Shown: positions 47,206 through 58,275, counted from the first letter of the stretch. The stretch is DNA of 64,000 bases from Lamellibrachia satsuma (GCA_033239005.1 BSQZ01000036.1:3537001-3601000), one strand, 5' to 3'. Notes: generated by a model not told the origin, from the letters alone. Numbers and translations are program-made.

Positions 47206-48560
47206 CTGTGTTAGTCGTGCCACTCAAATACAGCTCGTCTCTAGAGGTCAGGCCACCATTAGGCTACCGGAAGTATTTAACACGAATACGCAATTTATCG
47301 GATTTCAGTGATTTTATTTGCCTAGAAGTATTCAGTATACGTTCGAAATATCGCACCTTTGGTAGTGAGATGTTGCAGTATGAAGCGGATGTGAAGACGC
47401 GTATGTATGTTGGTGTTGACGTTCCCGAGACGCCGGTAGGCGTATTCATATTTGATAAAAACGGCCAATGTTGAGGGTCAGCGCGTTTGCTACATGATTA
47501 AAACAGCTGGAGGTATGCAATTTTGACGAAGCTAGTTCAGAATATCAATGACTTGATGGCGGTGCATTTCTGACAATTTTTTATGGTCATGTTTTCTTAC
47601 AATCAGACGAAACGCTAGACTGGCCACCAATGCAATAATGCATAGTGGTCTGAACTCTCTAACTGCGGCTGACGGAGTGATTGTGTAGGATGGCGTCTCA
47701 GTTGCATAAATATATTGCTAATTTATTGTATTGTTCGTACTACGCTTGCAGGAGATGTACTTGCACAGTATGTTTAGTGATGTAACGGTTCCGAGTCTAG
47801 AACTGAAACCGCGGGTCCAAATAGTTACCACAGGTCCCAATAGGTACCATGGGTTCTAATAGGTATCACGGGTCCCAATAGTTACTACGGGTCCTAATGG
47901 GTACCACAGGTCCCATTAGTTACCACGGGTCCCAATAGTTACTAACGGGTCCTAATAGATCCCACGGGTCACACATAATGTCCATTTTCTCTATTGACTC
48001 GAAAACTATAGATTATTATCTTCAAATAATACTTGTTATGTTACGTAGTTGCTCGTGATTGACCAGTTTTAGCTCTCTTTTGGTGTATTTAACAATTTCA
48101 GGAGTTTTCATCTGTCGCCTTCTTTCAAGAGTACACAGCTACCAGTCGACCACACCGGAACCGTGGCAGACCCGTATCATGAATAAAATTAATGGTGAAA
48201 GAGAACCGAGAACCATACAGACCCAAGAAAACCGGAACTGCTACAGTATTAGAATACACTAAGGCGCCCAGACTTGAACGACCTCCAACTGTAATTATAT
48301 ATCCATTGTATACATGATGTGTGTTAAACGTAAACCCTACTATTTTGCGGTAACATAACGGCATATTATCATGATTAGCACATTTAACTGTCAATGTCAT
48401 AGTTGGTGTTAGTTTAATAAAATACAATTTTTATGATTCGATTGATAGGCCGTGCAGTTTGTCTATGCATCAGCGTGGGAGATTTGGGCAGCATTCAGCC
48501 CCCTTTTCACTTCAAGCATCCCATACATCTCCAGCTATTTGAAACGAGTATCCTGAACCA
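47206..48560 (+). other. intergenic region after the ABCB gene
   Basis: Holds the 22-bp minisatellite at 47810-47972. Otherwise no recognised gene. 48454-48568 is open in one frame up to a GT but resembles nothing known to me. Confidence 0.5.
47810..47972 (+). repeat. ~22-bp minisatellite (GGGTCCCAATAGTTACCAC), ~7 copies
   Basis: GGTCC(C/T)AATAG(T/G)TACCAC(G/A) repeats head-to-tail with point changes, plus a one-base insertion (ACTAACGGG) near the end. Confidence 0.9.
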
Positions 48561-48709
48561 ATATGAGGTAAAGTGACTGAGGAACAATAAATACAATAGC
48601 AACCGCATTATCGCCCAGAGAGTGTCAACTGATGCGTAACGGCTAGCGCCCCATTGTCAAGACTGGCCGCTCTTCCACAATCCAGCTCCACACACCCAAA
48701 CAACAATCG

Positions 48710-49420
48710 ATGGGTCCGAAGTCGTGCAAACACAGATCTACGAGCGACGACTCTACCGCCGCCAAATTAATGGAAATTCTGAAAGACGAGACTTTCGTCG
48801 CGTACTTCGCTGAACAAATCGTCGGTGTTGTTGCACAGAAATTAAACGTGCGACTCAAAAACATGGAGAGAGTGACTGTTGCCCTGACCACAAAAATACG
48901 CACACTGGAGGAGAAGGTGGAAACCTTGGAGGCGGAGGCGGACAGGCGCGAGCAGTACACGCGTCGTCCGAACCTCCGCATCTCCGGCATCCCAGAAACT
49001 ACAAACGAGGTCACGAATGATCTAGTGATCACACCAATAAAGAAGTTGGGACTTGATAACATAGGTGTCTCCGATCTGGAAAGAAGCCATCGCATCGGCC
49101 AGAAGACTGACAATCGTGATCGTCCCCGTAGACGCATGATCATAGTGCGCTCTCGCAGCGAGGCGGTAAGAGATGACGTGTATCGGTCACGAACCAAACT
49201 CAAGAACCACAATCAGCACCACCGAGACGAACAAGTATATATCGACGAAGATCTGACGTCGAAGAGGGCTTCACTACCATACAAAGACAGGTCACTCAAA
49301 AAGGAAAACAAAATGAATGATTGTTAGACATACACAGGGAAAGTTCTCGTAAAGACAAACGCCGGAATGAAATTCAATCTGCAAAAGACTTGGATATATA
49401 TTAAATGGATCTGAACATTC
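48710..49420 (+). pseudogene. LINE ORF1 (coiled coil + RRM), C-terminal frameshift
   Basis: MGPKSCKHRSTSDDS start; coiled coil VALTTKIRTLEEKVETLEAE; RRM entry RREQYTRRPNLRISGIPET; ERSHRIGQK; MIIVRSRSEAVRDDVYRSR; VYIDEDLTSKRASL. The frame stops at 49327, but the following bases read WTYTGKVLVKTNAG in another frame, the expected C-terminal strand. A single indel near 49320 truncates it. Confidence 0.75.
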
Positions 49421-49849
49421 CTTGTTCACCGTCCACTCAACACCTACACCTATCTATGTTCATTGTCCACAGAACATTCCATGAAGAATGCTGCAGGAGT
49501 GACGACAATATAGACGTGTACAAATGAGCTTCTGCAGTTAGCAAACAATGCAGGCCTACACTCATCATACAGACCTACACCCACCGTACAGACGTAGACC
49601 CATCGCTTGGACAGAAGCCACAGGTAACACCACTAGTGCCAACTGCCAACATTTTGTGTAGTGACATTATGGGGACCAAGGACTTGGATATATATTAAAC
49701 GGCTCCGAACATTATTTTGAAACATTCTCTCAATCAACATGAAACATTTTAAACGATGCATATGAGGTATACAGATATAATGTCTCGAGAAACCACCTCC
49801 CGCATATCATGCTGCACAGTTCACATAAGCAAACTATGAAAACTAAATG

Positions 49850-51740
49850 ACATCCGACGAATCATTTCTACAGTATTTGGGTGGCTTACAGAACAACTTT
49901 TTAAATAATATCCTAGATGATAATACAAATCAGTCTAATGAATTAAATCCTATACGTCTATCCTCATATTTCGACTCGGATGCATTTATTGCTTTATGTA
50001 AAAAAATTGCTTCAGCGTAATAAGCTCAAATATACAAACTACTAACGCCAATTTTAGCGAACTAGAGGCATTCGTAGAGGAATTAAAAGCTGAAAATATT
50101 CAATTTAGTGTTATATGCCTACAAGAGAGTTGTATATCTAAAAAGGATGATTTCTCACACATACAGCTGGACGGATACAATTGCATCAATCAGGGAAAAC
50201 ATCCAGTAAAAAGGGAAGACTAATCATATACGTTGATTAAAAATATACATACAAAGTGATTCAAAATCTAAACAATTATGAACTTTGGGAAGGGCTTATT
50301 ATCAAAATTAATGAAGGTGGTTTGACCAAACCAGCAATAATAGGAAATATTTATAGGCCTCCGAGGAATTTAAATGATAACCTGAAACAGTTTATAACAG
50401 AATTTTCACTAATGCTATCATCTCTAGACCAAATACAACACAATGTAATCTTTGCTGGTGATTATAACATAAACCTGCTAAAGTTAAATGAAGATGAAAT
50501 GATCAGTGATTTCTTTGATCTTCTTATATCACATAGTATGTATCCCCAAATTACACTATCAACTAGATTTTCGGAAAGACACGGTACACTAATAGATCAT
50601 CTTTTCTGTAAATTAACAAAAACAATTCTATAGAGAGCAGAGCAGGTATACCCATAAACAATTCTCAGATCACCAACCCTATTTTATCTTTATGGACACA
50701 ACACAAAACAAACAATCAAATCCTAAAACAACTAAGATACACATGGAAACTAATGAAGCCTTATTAAGAGTTAAACATTACATTCATACATGACATTTAT
50801 AGCATGATATTTATAACATGACATTTATAGCAAAATGAATAACAGCCCTAATGCTGATACAAGTTTCAATTATAATATTATACATCAAATAATACAAACG
50901 ACTAAAAATAAACACATACAAACTAAAGTTAAATAAATATAGACATAAAAAATCAATAAATATAGACATAAAAATCAATCAATATAGACATAACAAATCA
51001 ATAAATATAGACATAACAAATCAATAAATATAGACATAACAAATCAAACTGGATAACGAAAGGTATATTAAGATTAATTAAATATAGAGATAAATTATAT
51101 AAACAACTGAAGATGTTACATCCTGATTCAGCACAATATAACACGTGTTGCACTAATCTAAAAACATTCAACGTAATACTTAAGAACATTCGTGAAGCAA
51201 AGCGATTACAATATGAAAAAAATTTCGACAAATACAAATTCAATGCAAGAAATACACAAAAAGCAAAAGATTTACAAAAATACAAGAGGAATCCGTATCA
51301 CAAATAATCAACAACCTTCCAAATAAAAATAGCTATGGTTGTGATGGATCCAGCAAATTATTAACACTTATTGAACCAGACACAGTGAAACCTTTAACAT
51401 TATTAATAAATCAAGTGCTGAACACAGGACAATGTCCTGACAAATTTAAAGTAGCAAAAGTTGTTCCTATATTTAAGAAACATTATCCCACATTATTCAC
51501 AAATTATAAACCAATATCCCTTTTGCCTTTTATTTCAAAAGTCTTGGACAAAAATTATGAATAACCAACTACTCATGTATTTTACTAATACAAAACTACT
51601 GTCTGATACTCAATACGGCTTCAGACCCCACCATTCAACTGAATATGCAGCTCTAGAAATAGTCGATAGGGTCGCTACACATTTGGATAACAACCAATTA
51701 CCCATCTGTATATTTCTTGATTTATCAAGGCGTTAGTATG
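49850..51740 (+). pseudogene. LINE ORF2 remnants (EN, partial RT)
   Basis: EN: ELEAFVEELKAENIQFSVIC, LQESC, then IGNIYRPPRN, FAGDYNINLLKLN, GTLIDHLFCK (50256-50633 uninterrupted). RT: SYGCDGSSKLL, FKVAKVVPIFKK, NYKPISLLPFISKVLD, LLSDTQYGFRPHHST, ICIFLDLS. Separated by stops, frameshifts and a short TATAGACATAA repeat at about 50940-51045. Confidence 0.7.
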
Positions 51741-52009
51741 CCATTCTTCCAACCCGCATGATAATATCTACATTAGCTCAGTCCAGTTTATTCCTAACAT
51801 TCACTTCACACGCAACATTTCGAACGAGTCTAGTCTCTGTTGTCTTCTTTAAGAAATTGGCCATGTTTCGGCACCATGCACGAACGTATGCTACAACCGA
51901 TGACACGCCCCAACGTATCTAAGCATGTGACTATGACGTATGAGCACTTCCGGTACATTTATTTAATAATACATGGCGTTTGTCGCCGCCCACGGTAAGA
52001 CCCTCGAAC

Positions 52010-52105
52010 ATGGTGCAACAAAGCGCCTACGAAAGACAAACTATCCAACCGAATTATATCCAGAGCTGGCGCTCGAGAAAGCACCGAACTATCTACACGT
52101 TCATG
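52010..52105 (+). CDS. tetraspanin exon 1 (N-terminus, start of TM1)
   Basis: ATG at 52010, 32 codons, donor GTATGT (52106). MVQQSAYERQTIQPNYIQSW, then RSRKHRTIYTFM: polar cytoplasmic tail, then the start of a hydrophobic segment that continues directly as AFSVINFLLGLAM in exon 2. This continuity, the phase and the strong donor support the start. An upstream ATG at 51973 opens a different, overlapping frame. Confidence 0.7.
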
Positions 52106-52502
52106 GTATGTTCTTATAATGTGTTATAAAGTATTAAACAAACTAGTATCATTAGACATTACCAACCAAGACTTTCCTCACTCCGCATCGTTTGATTGGA
52201 AAATTGCGCCACTGTAAGTGGCATCTGCCTAGATAGATGGGGTGCTCTTTGTCCGGGGGTAGGGGGGTGCGCCTTGCCCCACCCTACTCTACTATCATCA
52301 TTACCATTAGTGTTGTTATTATAATAATTAGCATTGATATGCGTTTATTATTACTACCCGTTTTACTATAACAACTACGTCGCTAAACAACCGAACATTT
52401 TTTTACAGATATATTTATTTTCAAATATCCCCTTTATCTAGAGAGCATATATTATCCTTGAATGTTTCTTTGTGAACGTTACACTTAGTCAAACACTCGC
52501 AG

Positions 52503-52667
52503 GCCTTCAGCGTGATCAACTTCCTGCTCGGGTTAGCCATGATCGGCATCGGCTTGTACGAGTATCCAGATGAAGCGAAACTGATGACGTTTTCACGCCT
52601 GCCGCCACCTGTCGGACAAAGGAGCTCGGACACGCTCAGTACGATGTCGCTTCTCGGCTATGGCAGG
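52503..52667 (+). CDS. tetraspanin exon 2 (TM1, small extracellular loop)
   Basis: Acceptor CTCGCAG (ends 52502), 55 codons, donor GTGATT (52668). AFSVINFLLGLAMIGIGLYE matches the NFLFWLLG-type TM1. Then YPDEAKLMTFSRLPPPVGQR, the short extracellular loop, ending LLGYGR. Confidence 0.85.
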
Positions 52668-53409
52668 GTGATTATTAAAAAAAGTGTTACAATATTAAAT
52701 AAATAAACAGAACTAAACAATAATTAATTAATCAATAATATATACATAAATAATAATAATATCATTGATAAATAATTAACTAAATCAGAAGACCAACGAG
52801 AAACACGCGGGATTGAGCTACTGAAGAATTAAGATATCTACGCCGGGAAGAGTACCTAATGTTATTGTCTAATAGGCAGTATTACCATTATTATCGTATT
52901 GTCGTTATTCGGCACTAATAATGATTGTTATTAGCCCCAAGTAATAGTGTCTTCACCTGCCCCAAATAATGATTGTTATTATCCCAATGTGGTAGTGTCG
53001 TCCCTTGACACTAATGCTGATTGGTATTATCGCAAGCAAAATAATACTAAATAATAACACTCTTTGAATAATAAAATAAATAAACACATAGCAATAATAA
53101 TTAACGAATAACTAAATAAATATAAATAATAATAATAATAATGAAATAATTCATTAATAATTAATGAAAGAAATGTATATGTAATAATAAAATCATAATT
53201 ATTATTACGTAAATAAACACACACAAATAACAAAAAAATATAAAAAATTTATTAATAAATATACATATTATATAAAAATAGCATAATACTTAATCAATAA
53301 TTACATAAATGAATACATTTACTAATAATAATTAATTAATTAATATAATATGTTAATAATGATAACATTCAAATAATAATTAATAAATAAATGACATTAT
53401 CATCCCAAG
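52668..53409 (+). other. AT-rich tetraspanin intron 2
   Basis: Made largely of TAATAATAA/AATAAATA-like simple sequence. A short repeated phrase (CACTAATAATGATTGTTATTA-like) recurs at about 52913, 52963 and 53010. Confidence 0.6.
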
Positions 53410-53717
53410 GTGGTAGTGACTTCACTCGGCGCCATCGCCTGTGTCAAGGGCATCTTAGGTGTCCTCGTCGCCGTCAAGCACGTCAAGTACTTGCTCATCA
53501 CGTACGCCATCGTCCTGTCGGTTGTCATTATTGGCCAGCTGGTCGTAATGTCGATGTGCCTCAACTACGTCAAGAGGGTCGACACTAACCTCGAGAATAT
53601 GATGAAGCTAACGATTCACGACGCGTACGCGGGCGCTACCATCAACAGAAACCACCGCATCATCCAGACATACGACCCGTTCTCGATGGCATGGGACATG
53701 GTTATGACTCGCTACGA
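53410..53717 (+). CDS. tetraspanin exon 3 (TM2, TM3, start of large loop)
   Basis: Acceptor CCCAAG (ends 53409), donor GTAAGA (53718), 308 nt ending in phase 2. VVVTSLGAIACVKGILGVLV (TM2), AVKHVKYLLITYAIVLSVVI (intracellular turn and TM3, with the LLITY.I.L pattern), then MCLNYVKRVDTNLENMMKLT, the stalk helix of the large extracellular loop, ending FSMAWDMVMTRYE. Confidence 0.9.
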
Positions 53718-54074
53718 GTAAGACTGCACCATTCCCGTACACACGGAACTCCTATGCGCAGTCTAGATTACGTGCAATTAACTTCGGCTAAACACTACGC
53801 CGCCTATGCATTTCTGCAAATTGCGTATAGGGAAAACACTATCAATATTCTTTCTAACAGTATTTATATTTAAAATTGTTTTATTGACCACCGTTGCTTA
53901 TTTTAAATTAGTTAATGCTTTACTACATCATAAATAACAAATTCGGTCAAAGTTGTTATTTTAGAAATTCAAATATTGCGAGTCAAAACAATGTCGCCAC
54001 CGTGTCGTCTGCATAGACAGTTGGATAACTTACTACATTTCCCTTTGAACGCAACTATTAAAGTTTACTTACTT

Positions 54075-54440
54075 CAACGTAAGCGCAACCATCGGTTAAC
54101 TTCTTCAGGAACTGAATTTTGGGAATTAGTTATTCTTCTGCTCGCCCGATGATATGGTAAGCATGCCGTTCCATACGTGGTCCTACCTCCCTCGTCTATA
54201 TTCATGATAGGTGTTGTCTTTCTTATCCATTCACGGCCTCCTTCATACATAGCAACTTTTTTTTACTTTCCCTGTCATGAATCGGGACAAGATATATCAT
54301 TAAACGAGACGATGGGATATCGACTCAGTACGTATGGAAGAGCCTGTTTGCCACACCATCTGGCGAGCAGAAGAAAACTAGAATTTAGTCCCAGAATTTA
54401 ATTCCCGAAAACGGCAACTGATGGGTGTCGTAACGTTGAG
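54075..54440. repeat. inverted-repeat element (GTAA..TTCAGGAACTGAATTTTGGGA)
   Basis: 54080-54170 (GTTAACTTCTTCAGGAACTG, TTATTCTTCTGCTCGCC) is matched in reverse by 54335-54435 (GGCGAGCAGAAGAAAACTAG, then CCAGAATTTAATTCCCGAAA). A third copy in the first orientation is at 55313-55530. Confidence 0.65.
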
Positions 54441-54634
54441 ATGATTAAAGATTAATACTTTTGATCAAAAACAAATCTATGTTAAATTATTCTCCCAACT
54501 TGTTGAACATCTCACTAGTTGGATAACTGTTTCAAACGTGCGCCATGACCGACATATTGGCTCAGAACTATACTCGTCGTTTTAATTACGATGTTGTCTT
54601 TGGCATAATGCATTATAAAACACCTTACTACACT

Positions 54635-54830
54635 CAGTGGCGTATTTAAGGGGGCCCTTTGGCTTAATTGTTTTATTTTTTACCGTTGCGCCGCTACACG
54701 GTACCACGGGTGATTAGGCTTGACCCCTGTTTGATCTCCCCCTTCGGCCCCCCTTTGATCTCCCCTTTTGGCCTCCCGCTTTGGCTTCCCACTTTGGCCT
54801 CCCCTTTGCGAGATCCTAGATACGTCACTG
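54635..54830. mobile_element. small MITE candidate (TIR CAGTGGCGTATTTA)
   Basis: CAGTGGCGTATTTA at 54635 pairs with TAGATACGTCACTG ending 54830 (2 mismatches in 14). The ~196 bp inside is C/T-rich with repeated TTTGGCCTCCC/TTTGATCTCCC units. CAGTG-type ends are common in non-autonomous DNA transposons. No clear target-site duplication. Confidence 0.5.
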
Positions 54831-54890
54831 ACAACACTGCTGCTATGCATAAAGATTATATATAGTGGGTGGCCATGACGTGTGTGGCCA

Positions 54891-54973
<83 letters not shown>

Positions 54974-55016
54974 TTATGCATAGCAGCAGTGTTGTATTTC
55001 ATTCACTATATATATT

Positions 55017-55112
<96 letters not shown>
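54831..55112. repeat. palindromic AT-rich repeat: 24-bp arms around (AT)n, plus second (AT)n
   Basis: CAACACTGCTGCTATGCATA (54832 on) is repeated in reverse as TATGCATAGCAGCAGTGTTG (to 54993), flanking (AT)n at 54892-54969. TCACTATATATAT words and a second (AT)n follow at 55017-55112. Confidence 0.9.
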
Positions 55113-55115
<3 letters not shown>

Positions 55116-55568
55116 GCTGCTTATAATTATAATATTATATTTAACACTAATGTAACCTTAATGCCCCCATTTATTGTATTTGCTACCAAGTACAACGTGA
55201 ACACAGTACTATATATACGTGAACACAATATTAATGTCTGTCAAAATGTTCATCAAGCTGGTCGATAATAATGAAGAAACAATTTTCTTTTAATCACAAC
55301 TATTAAGATTTATTACTCAACGTTTCTGCTGCCGTCGGTAACCTTAATCGGAAATTTAATTCTGGGACAGCAATAGTTCTTCCTCTGTTCGCCAGTTGAC
55401 ATGGCAAGAACGCCTCCCATTAGTGATTTAGTCGATAGCCCCCCTGGTCTCGATTCACGATTGGAATCGCCTTTCTGATCTAGCCGAAACATTGAGTAAA
55501 TAAATCTCAATAGTTGTGATTAAAAGAAAATCGTCAACAATATTAATATATGTCGGTGGATGTGGCAG

Positions 55569-55800
55569 GTGTTGCGGGGCCACCAGCCACACGGACTTCG
55601 CAAAGAACGCGACGCGCTGGAACCGGGCCCTCTTTTTCCGTGACACCATCGTGCGAGCCCACGTACCGCTTGTGTGCTGTAAGATGGAGAAATATTGGGC
55701 CTACCCTCACGACATGGGCAACGTGAAGTTCGTGAACCTCGGCAAGTGCATGAAGCACGGAGACGAGCGCTACATCAACACAAAGCCTTGTCTAAAGTCG
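55569..55800 (+). CDS. tetraspanin exon 4 (large extracellular loop, CCG motif)
   Basis: Acceptor TGGCAG (ends 55568); the first G completes Glu. CCGATSHTDFAKNATRWNRA begins with the tetraspanin CCG signature. A second Cys pair is in HVPLVCCKME and single Cys in LGKCMKHG and NTKPCLKS, six in all, enough for three disulfides. Donor GTATGT (55801), phase 0. The 3' end and donor are inside a 92-bp tandem duplication. Confidence 0.92.
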
Positions 55801-55990
55801 GTATGTGCGGTAGTCTAGGTTTCCCGTCACTTGGCTCCACCGTGTGTATGAATCACCTAGTCTACATCAACACAAAGCCTTGTCTGAAGTCGGTATGTGC
55901 GGTAGTCTAGGTTTCCCGTCACTTGGCTCCACCGTATGTATGAATCACCTAGTCTACATCAATACAAAGCCTTGTCTAGGGTCGGTACAT
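55771..55990 (+). repeat. 92-bp tandem duplication over tetraspanin exon 4 end and splice donor
   Basis: TACATCAACACAAAGCCTTG starts at 55771, 55863 and 55955 (period 92, third copy partial). Each of the first two copies includes AAGTCG/GTATGTGCGG, i.e. the donor. The third has GGGTCGGTACATGCC. Confidence 0.93.
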
Positions 55991-56397
55991 GCCGTAAAAA
56001 ATAAGTTTAATTCACTTTGCAGCCATCGTGGCTGAAGAGTACAGGCGTACATAATAAATATTTTTAAATAAATAAAAAAGTGAAATTCGATAAATTTAGA
56101 TACGTATTAAATTAACAACGGGATGACCATCACATCGCTTTATCACATAGCGCATCGCTCAATCGCATCGCGCATCGAATCGGGTATCGCTCCATCGTGT
56201 TGCCTAATTCAGCACACAACAGCGATGAACCTTCTCGGCCATCGTATATTAAAAGTTCGTAACCTACCGATATGCCATAAATACTAATTCATTCAATGTT
56301 ACAATGTCCCATAAAACAGCAGTTTTGTTAACCAATGAAAATCGTTGTACATTCCTCTGAAGAACAACTCGCCTCACATCGCTATTTGATGTTGCAG

Positions 56398-56790
56398 GTG
56401 AGCTCAATGATCCGCGACTACACAAACATTCACGTGGCCTTCGCAGTCGCCAATACGCTCGTTGACATCTGCTGCACCGCACTGGCAGTTTACCTCTTCC
56501 AGATGCTTCGGCACCGGCTCCTGCGTGCGATGGCCTTCCGGGATGAGAAACGCAGGTTGTTCACCATGATGGCTGACCTGTCTGAAAGCTTGCTGTACCC
56601 AAACACGACACCGACAACGAGAGTCGACACTTCGAGAACCGATTTGAATCCGACGTCTTTGATGGTGTACCCACAGTCGGCTGCTTTGGTCGCTATTAAG
56701 TGTAGGGCGACAATAAAGGGGAAAACGACGATGCCCTTTCCCATGGCTGGTGTCAAAGGGAAGCCTAGGAGATACTCATACAGGATGTAG
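56398..56790 (+). CDS. tetraspanin exon 5 (TM4, cytoplasmic tail, stop)
   Basis: Acceptor TGTTGCAG (ends 56397). VSSMIRDYTNIHVAFAVANT, then LVDICCTALAVYLFQMLRHR (TM4) and LLRAMAFRDEKRR. The frame stays open to TAG at 56788-56790, giving a long ~85-residue tail (LFTMMADLSESLLYPNTT...). Tetraspanin tails are usually short, so an intron or stop nearer to DEKRR (a GT follows) is possible. Confidence 0.8.
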   Translation: MSSMIRDYTNIHVAFAVANTLVDICCTALAVYLFQMLRHRLLRAMAFRDEKRRLFTMMADLSESLLYPNTTPTTRVDTSRTDLNPTSLMVYPQSAALVAIKCRATIKGKTTMPFPMAGVKGKPRRYSYRM

Positions 56791-57255
56791 ACAAGTGCCG
56801 ATGTTAAACCAATGGAGTTAAACCGAAAATTCAATTACTGGCAATATATTATTATAAATAAGTAGTATAGTAGCGACTGGAGGGAACGAGAGGAGGCACT
56901 ATACAACATAAGTAAATTTTTCTCGTGCATAGCATAGATATATATATATACGTAATTGTAGCAGGGGAATATTGGCATAAAACGTATTGCCGAACATAAA
57001 AAATATATCAAATTAATTCCTTGTCTCGTTTTTCAAGCTCAATTTAGACCTCCAATTCTTCAGCATTTGTACAATATTTTTTATTTTGCAATAAAAAGTG
57101 AGCATGACTAAACTACTACTACACTATTGATATTCCGTATTGTAGTTAGGTAGATAAGTGAAGTTTCCCAGGTGCGGTCGACTGTAGCACGTAGCTAGCA
57201 CCGACAACGGGGCAACACACATACATTGACGGAGATATGCTACAAAAATGTAAAC
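56791..57255 (+). other. intergenic / tetraspanin 3' region
   Basis: AT-rich; short (TA)n at 56938-56951; AATAAA at 57090-57095. No gene recognised. Confidence 0.5.
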
Positions 57256-57634
57256 ATGGATGGATACTGGATACATTAATAGTCACATGTCCTCCTCCAA
57301 CAACGTCGTAGATGAGGTAAAGCAGAGAAGATGGAGATGGCTTGACCACGTTCTCCACACGGACAGGAACAGTCTTCTTCAAATGGACACCACCTGGGAA
57401 ATAAAAAGAGGTAGACCACTGGACACCTGGAGAAGGACTGTTGAAGAAGAAATGAATACCGGCTGAGAAGACCTGGATTGACTTGGCTAACTTGCCCAAG
57501 ATCGTGCTGACTGGAGAAGATTTGTTGGCGCCTTATACTCCAGTGGGAGCGACGAGGACTGAGTGAGTGGGTGAGTGAGTGAGTGAGTGAGTGAGTGAGT
57601 GAGTGAGTGAGTGAGTGAGTGAGTGAGTGAGTGA
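57256..57634 (+). pseudogene. RTE-like LINE 3' end with (GAGT)n tail
   Basis: 57310-57466 reads VKQRRWRWLDHVLHTDRNSL, then KRGRPLDTWRRTVEEEM. After a stop come LAQDRADWR and VGALYSSGSDED. This is the conserved C-terminal block of RTE-type ORF2 (RRLRWLGHVLR..GKRKRGRP..TWRR). The 3' end is a (GTGA)n tail at 57561-57634, typical of RTE-like elements ending in short tandem repeats. Confidence 0.8.
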
Positions 57635-58275
57635 GCCAGTCCTCCTTTGTGGTGTCAATGTTGTTGAAAACCTCCGTGTAGCCGAGTTTTTGTAAACTCT
57701 CCTGCAACTTATGCAACACGGTCTTTTGCCAACGAACACTGACACCCTGTCACACCCAAAAGCAGCATGGTTGAACATCAGTTAGGTCCTAAGAGCTCAG
57801 ATCTTCTGGATGTCAAGAACGTTGACACTGGAAGCCAGGCTTCGCCCCATGTACGCACCACCGTGTGTTGCACGGGCTTGAACTACCAACATTACCAAAG
57901 CACTGGATTAGAAATATCCATGGCTGTTGTGACAGTAAACCTGTCGGCAACCTCCTCAACCTGCTTTCAGTTGAGAAAACCGAAAAATCTGAGGACGTAC
58001 ATTGTTTAATTGCATTTCCAACCAACATTCTCAGCGGCCCATTGCTCTTACGGTGACCCCCGCGCGTCCTTATGTTAAACGATTCTCGTTTTCTACGCCT
58101 CTAAGTTCGGGTCCCCTGGGCCGAGTTCGACTAGTGGCAAAAGTGCCTAATGGTCACTCTCGTCGCCACCACGGCAAGCCATTCATGCAGTCTGTCTGAC
58201 CTGGTCAAATCAGAATTACGTAACACCGATTAACCAACATCACCACCGCCTGCATGTGGTGGAAGCTCTGGTCAA
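57635..58275 (+). other. unassigned stretch
   Basis: Less AT-rich, several short open frames on both strands, no domain recognised. It may be part of an older element; I see no terminal repeats. Confidence 0.35.

Larger units (their letters stand above)
48600..51740 (+). mobile_element. decayed LINE with L1-type ORF1 and broken EN-RT
   Basis: ORF1 at 48710 is largely intact. ORF2 is in many frames and 3'-truncated near 51735 (LDLSRR, the FLDLSKAF block). It lies between the ABCB and tetraspanin genes. A different family from the CR1-like copies. Confidence 0.75.
53718..55568 (+). other. tetraspanin intron 3 with several small repeats
   Basis: Contains an inverted repeat pair and third copy (54075-54440, 55313-55530), a MITE candidate (54635-54830) and an AT palindrome (54831-55112). 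No additional exon seen. Confidence 0.6.
52010..56790 (+). other. tetraspanin gene, complete coding region, 5 exons
   Basis: Exons 52010-52105, 52503-52667, 53410-53717, 55569-55800 and 56398-56790 join in phase to ~397 aa. TM1 spans exons 1-2, TM2 and TM3 are in exon 3, the large extracellular loop spans exons 3-5, TM4 is in exon 5. Tetraspanins are four-pass plasma-membrane or endosomal organisers of protein microdomains. AATAAA at 57090-57095 is a candidate polyadenylation signal. Which tetraspanin subfamily is not clear. Confidence 0.85.

Noticed and set aside
48454..48568. Open segment ending at GAG/GTAAAG, as a possible exon
   Set aside because: No similarity to ABCB or tetraspanin, no supporting neighbour exon; immediately upstream of a LINE ORF1, so likely part of the repeat.
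56490..56834. 114-codon minus-strand frame resembling a membrane protein
   Set aside because: Antisense of the tetraspanin last exon; hydrophobicity comes from complementing the polar tail. No start or splice context seen. Kept in mind only because the + strand tail is unusually long.
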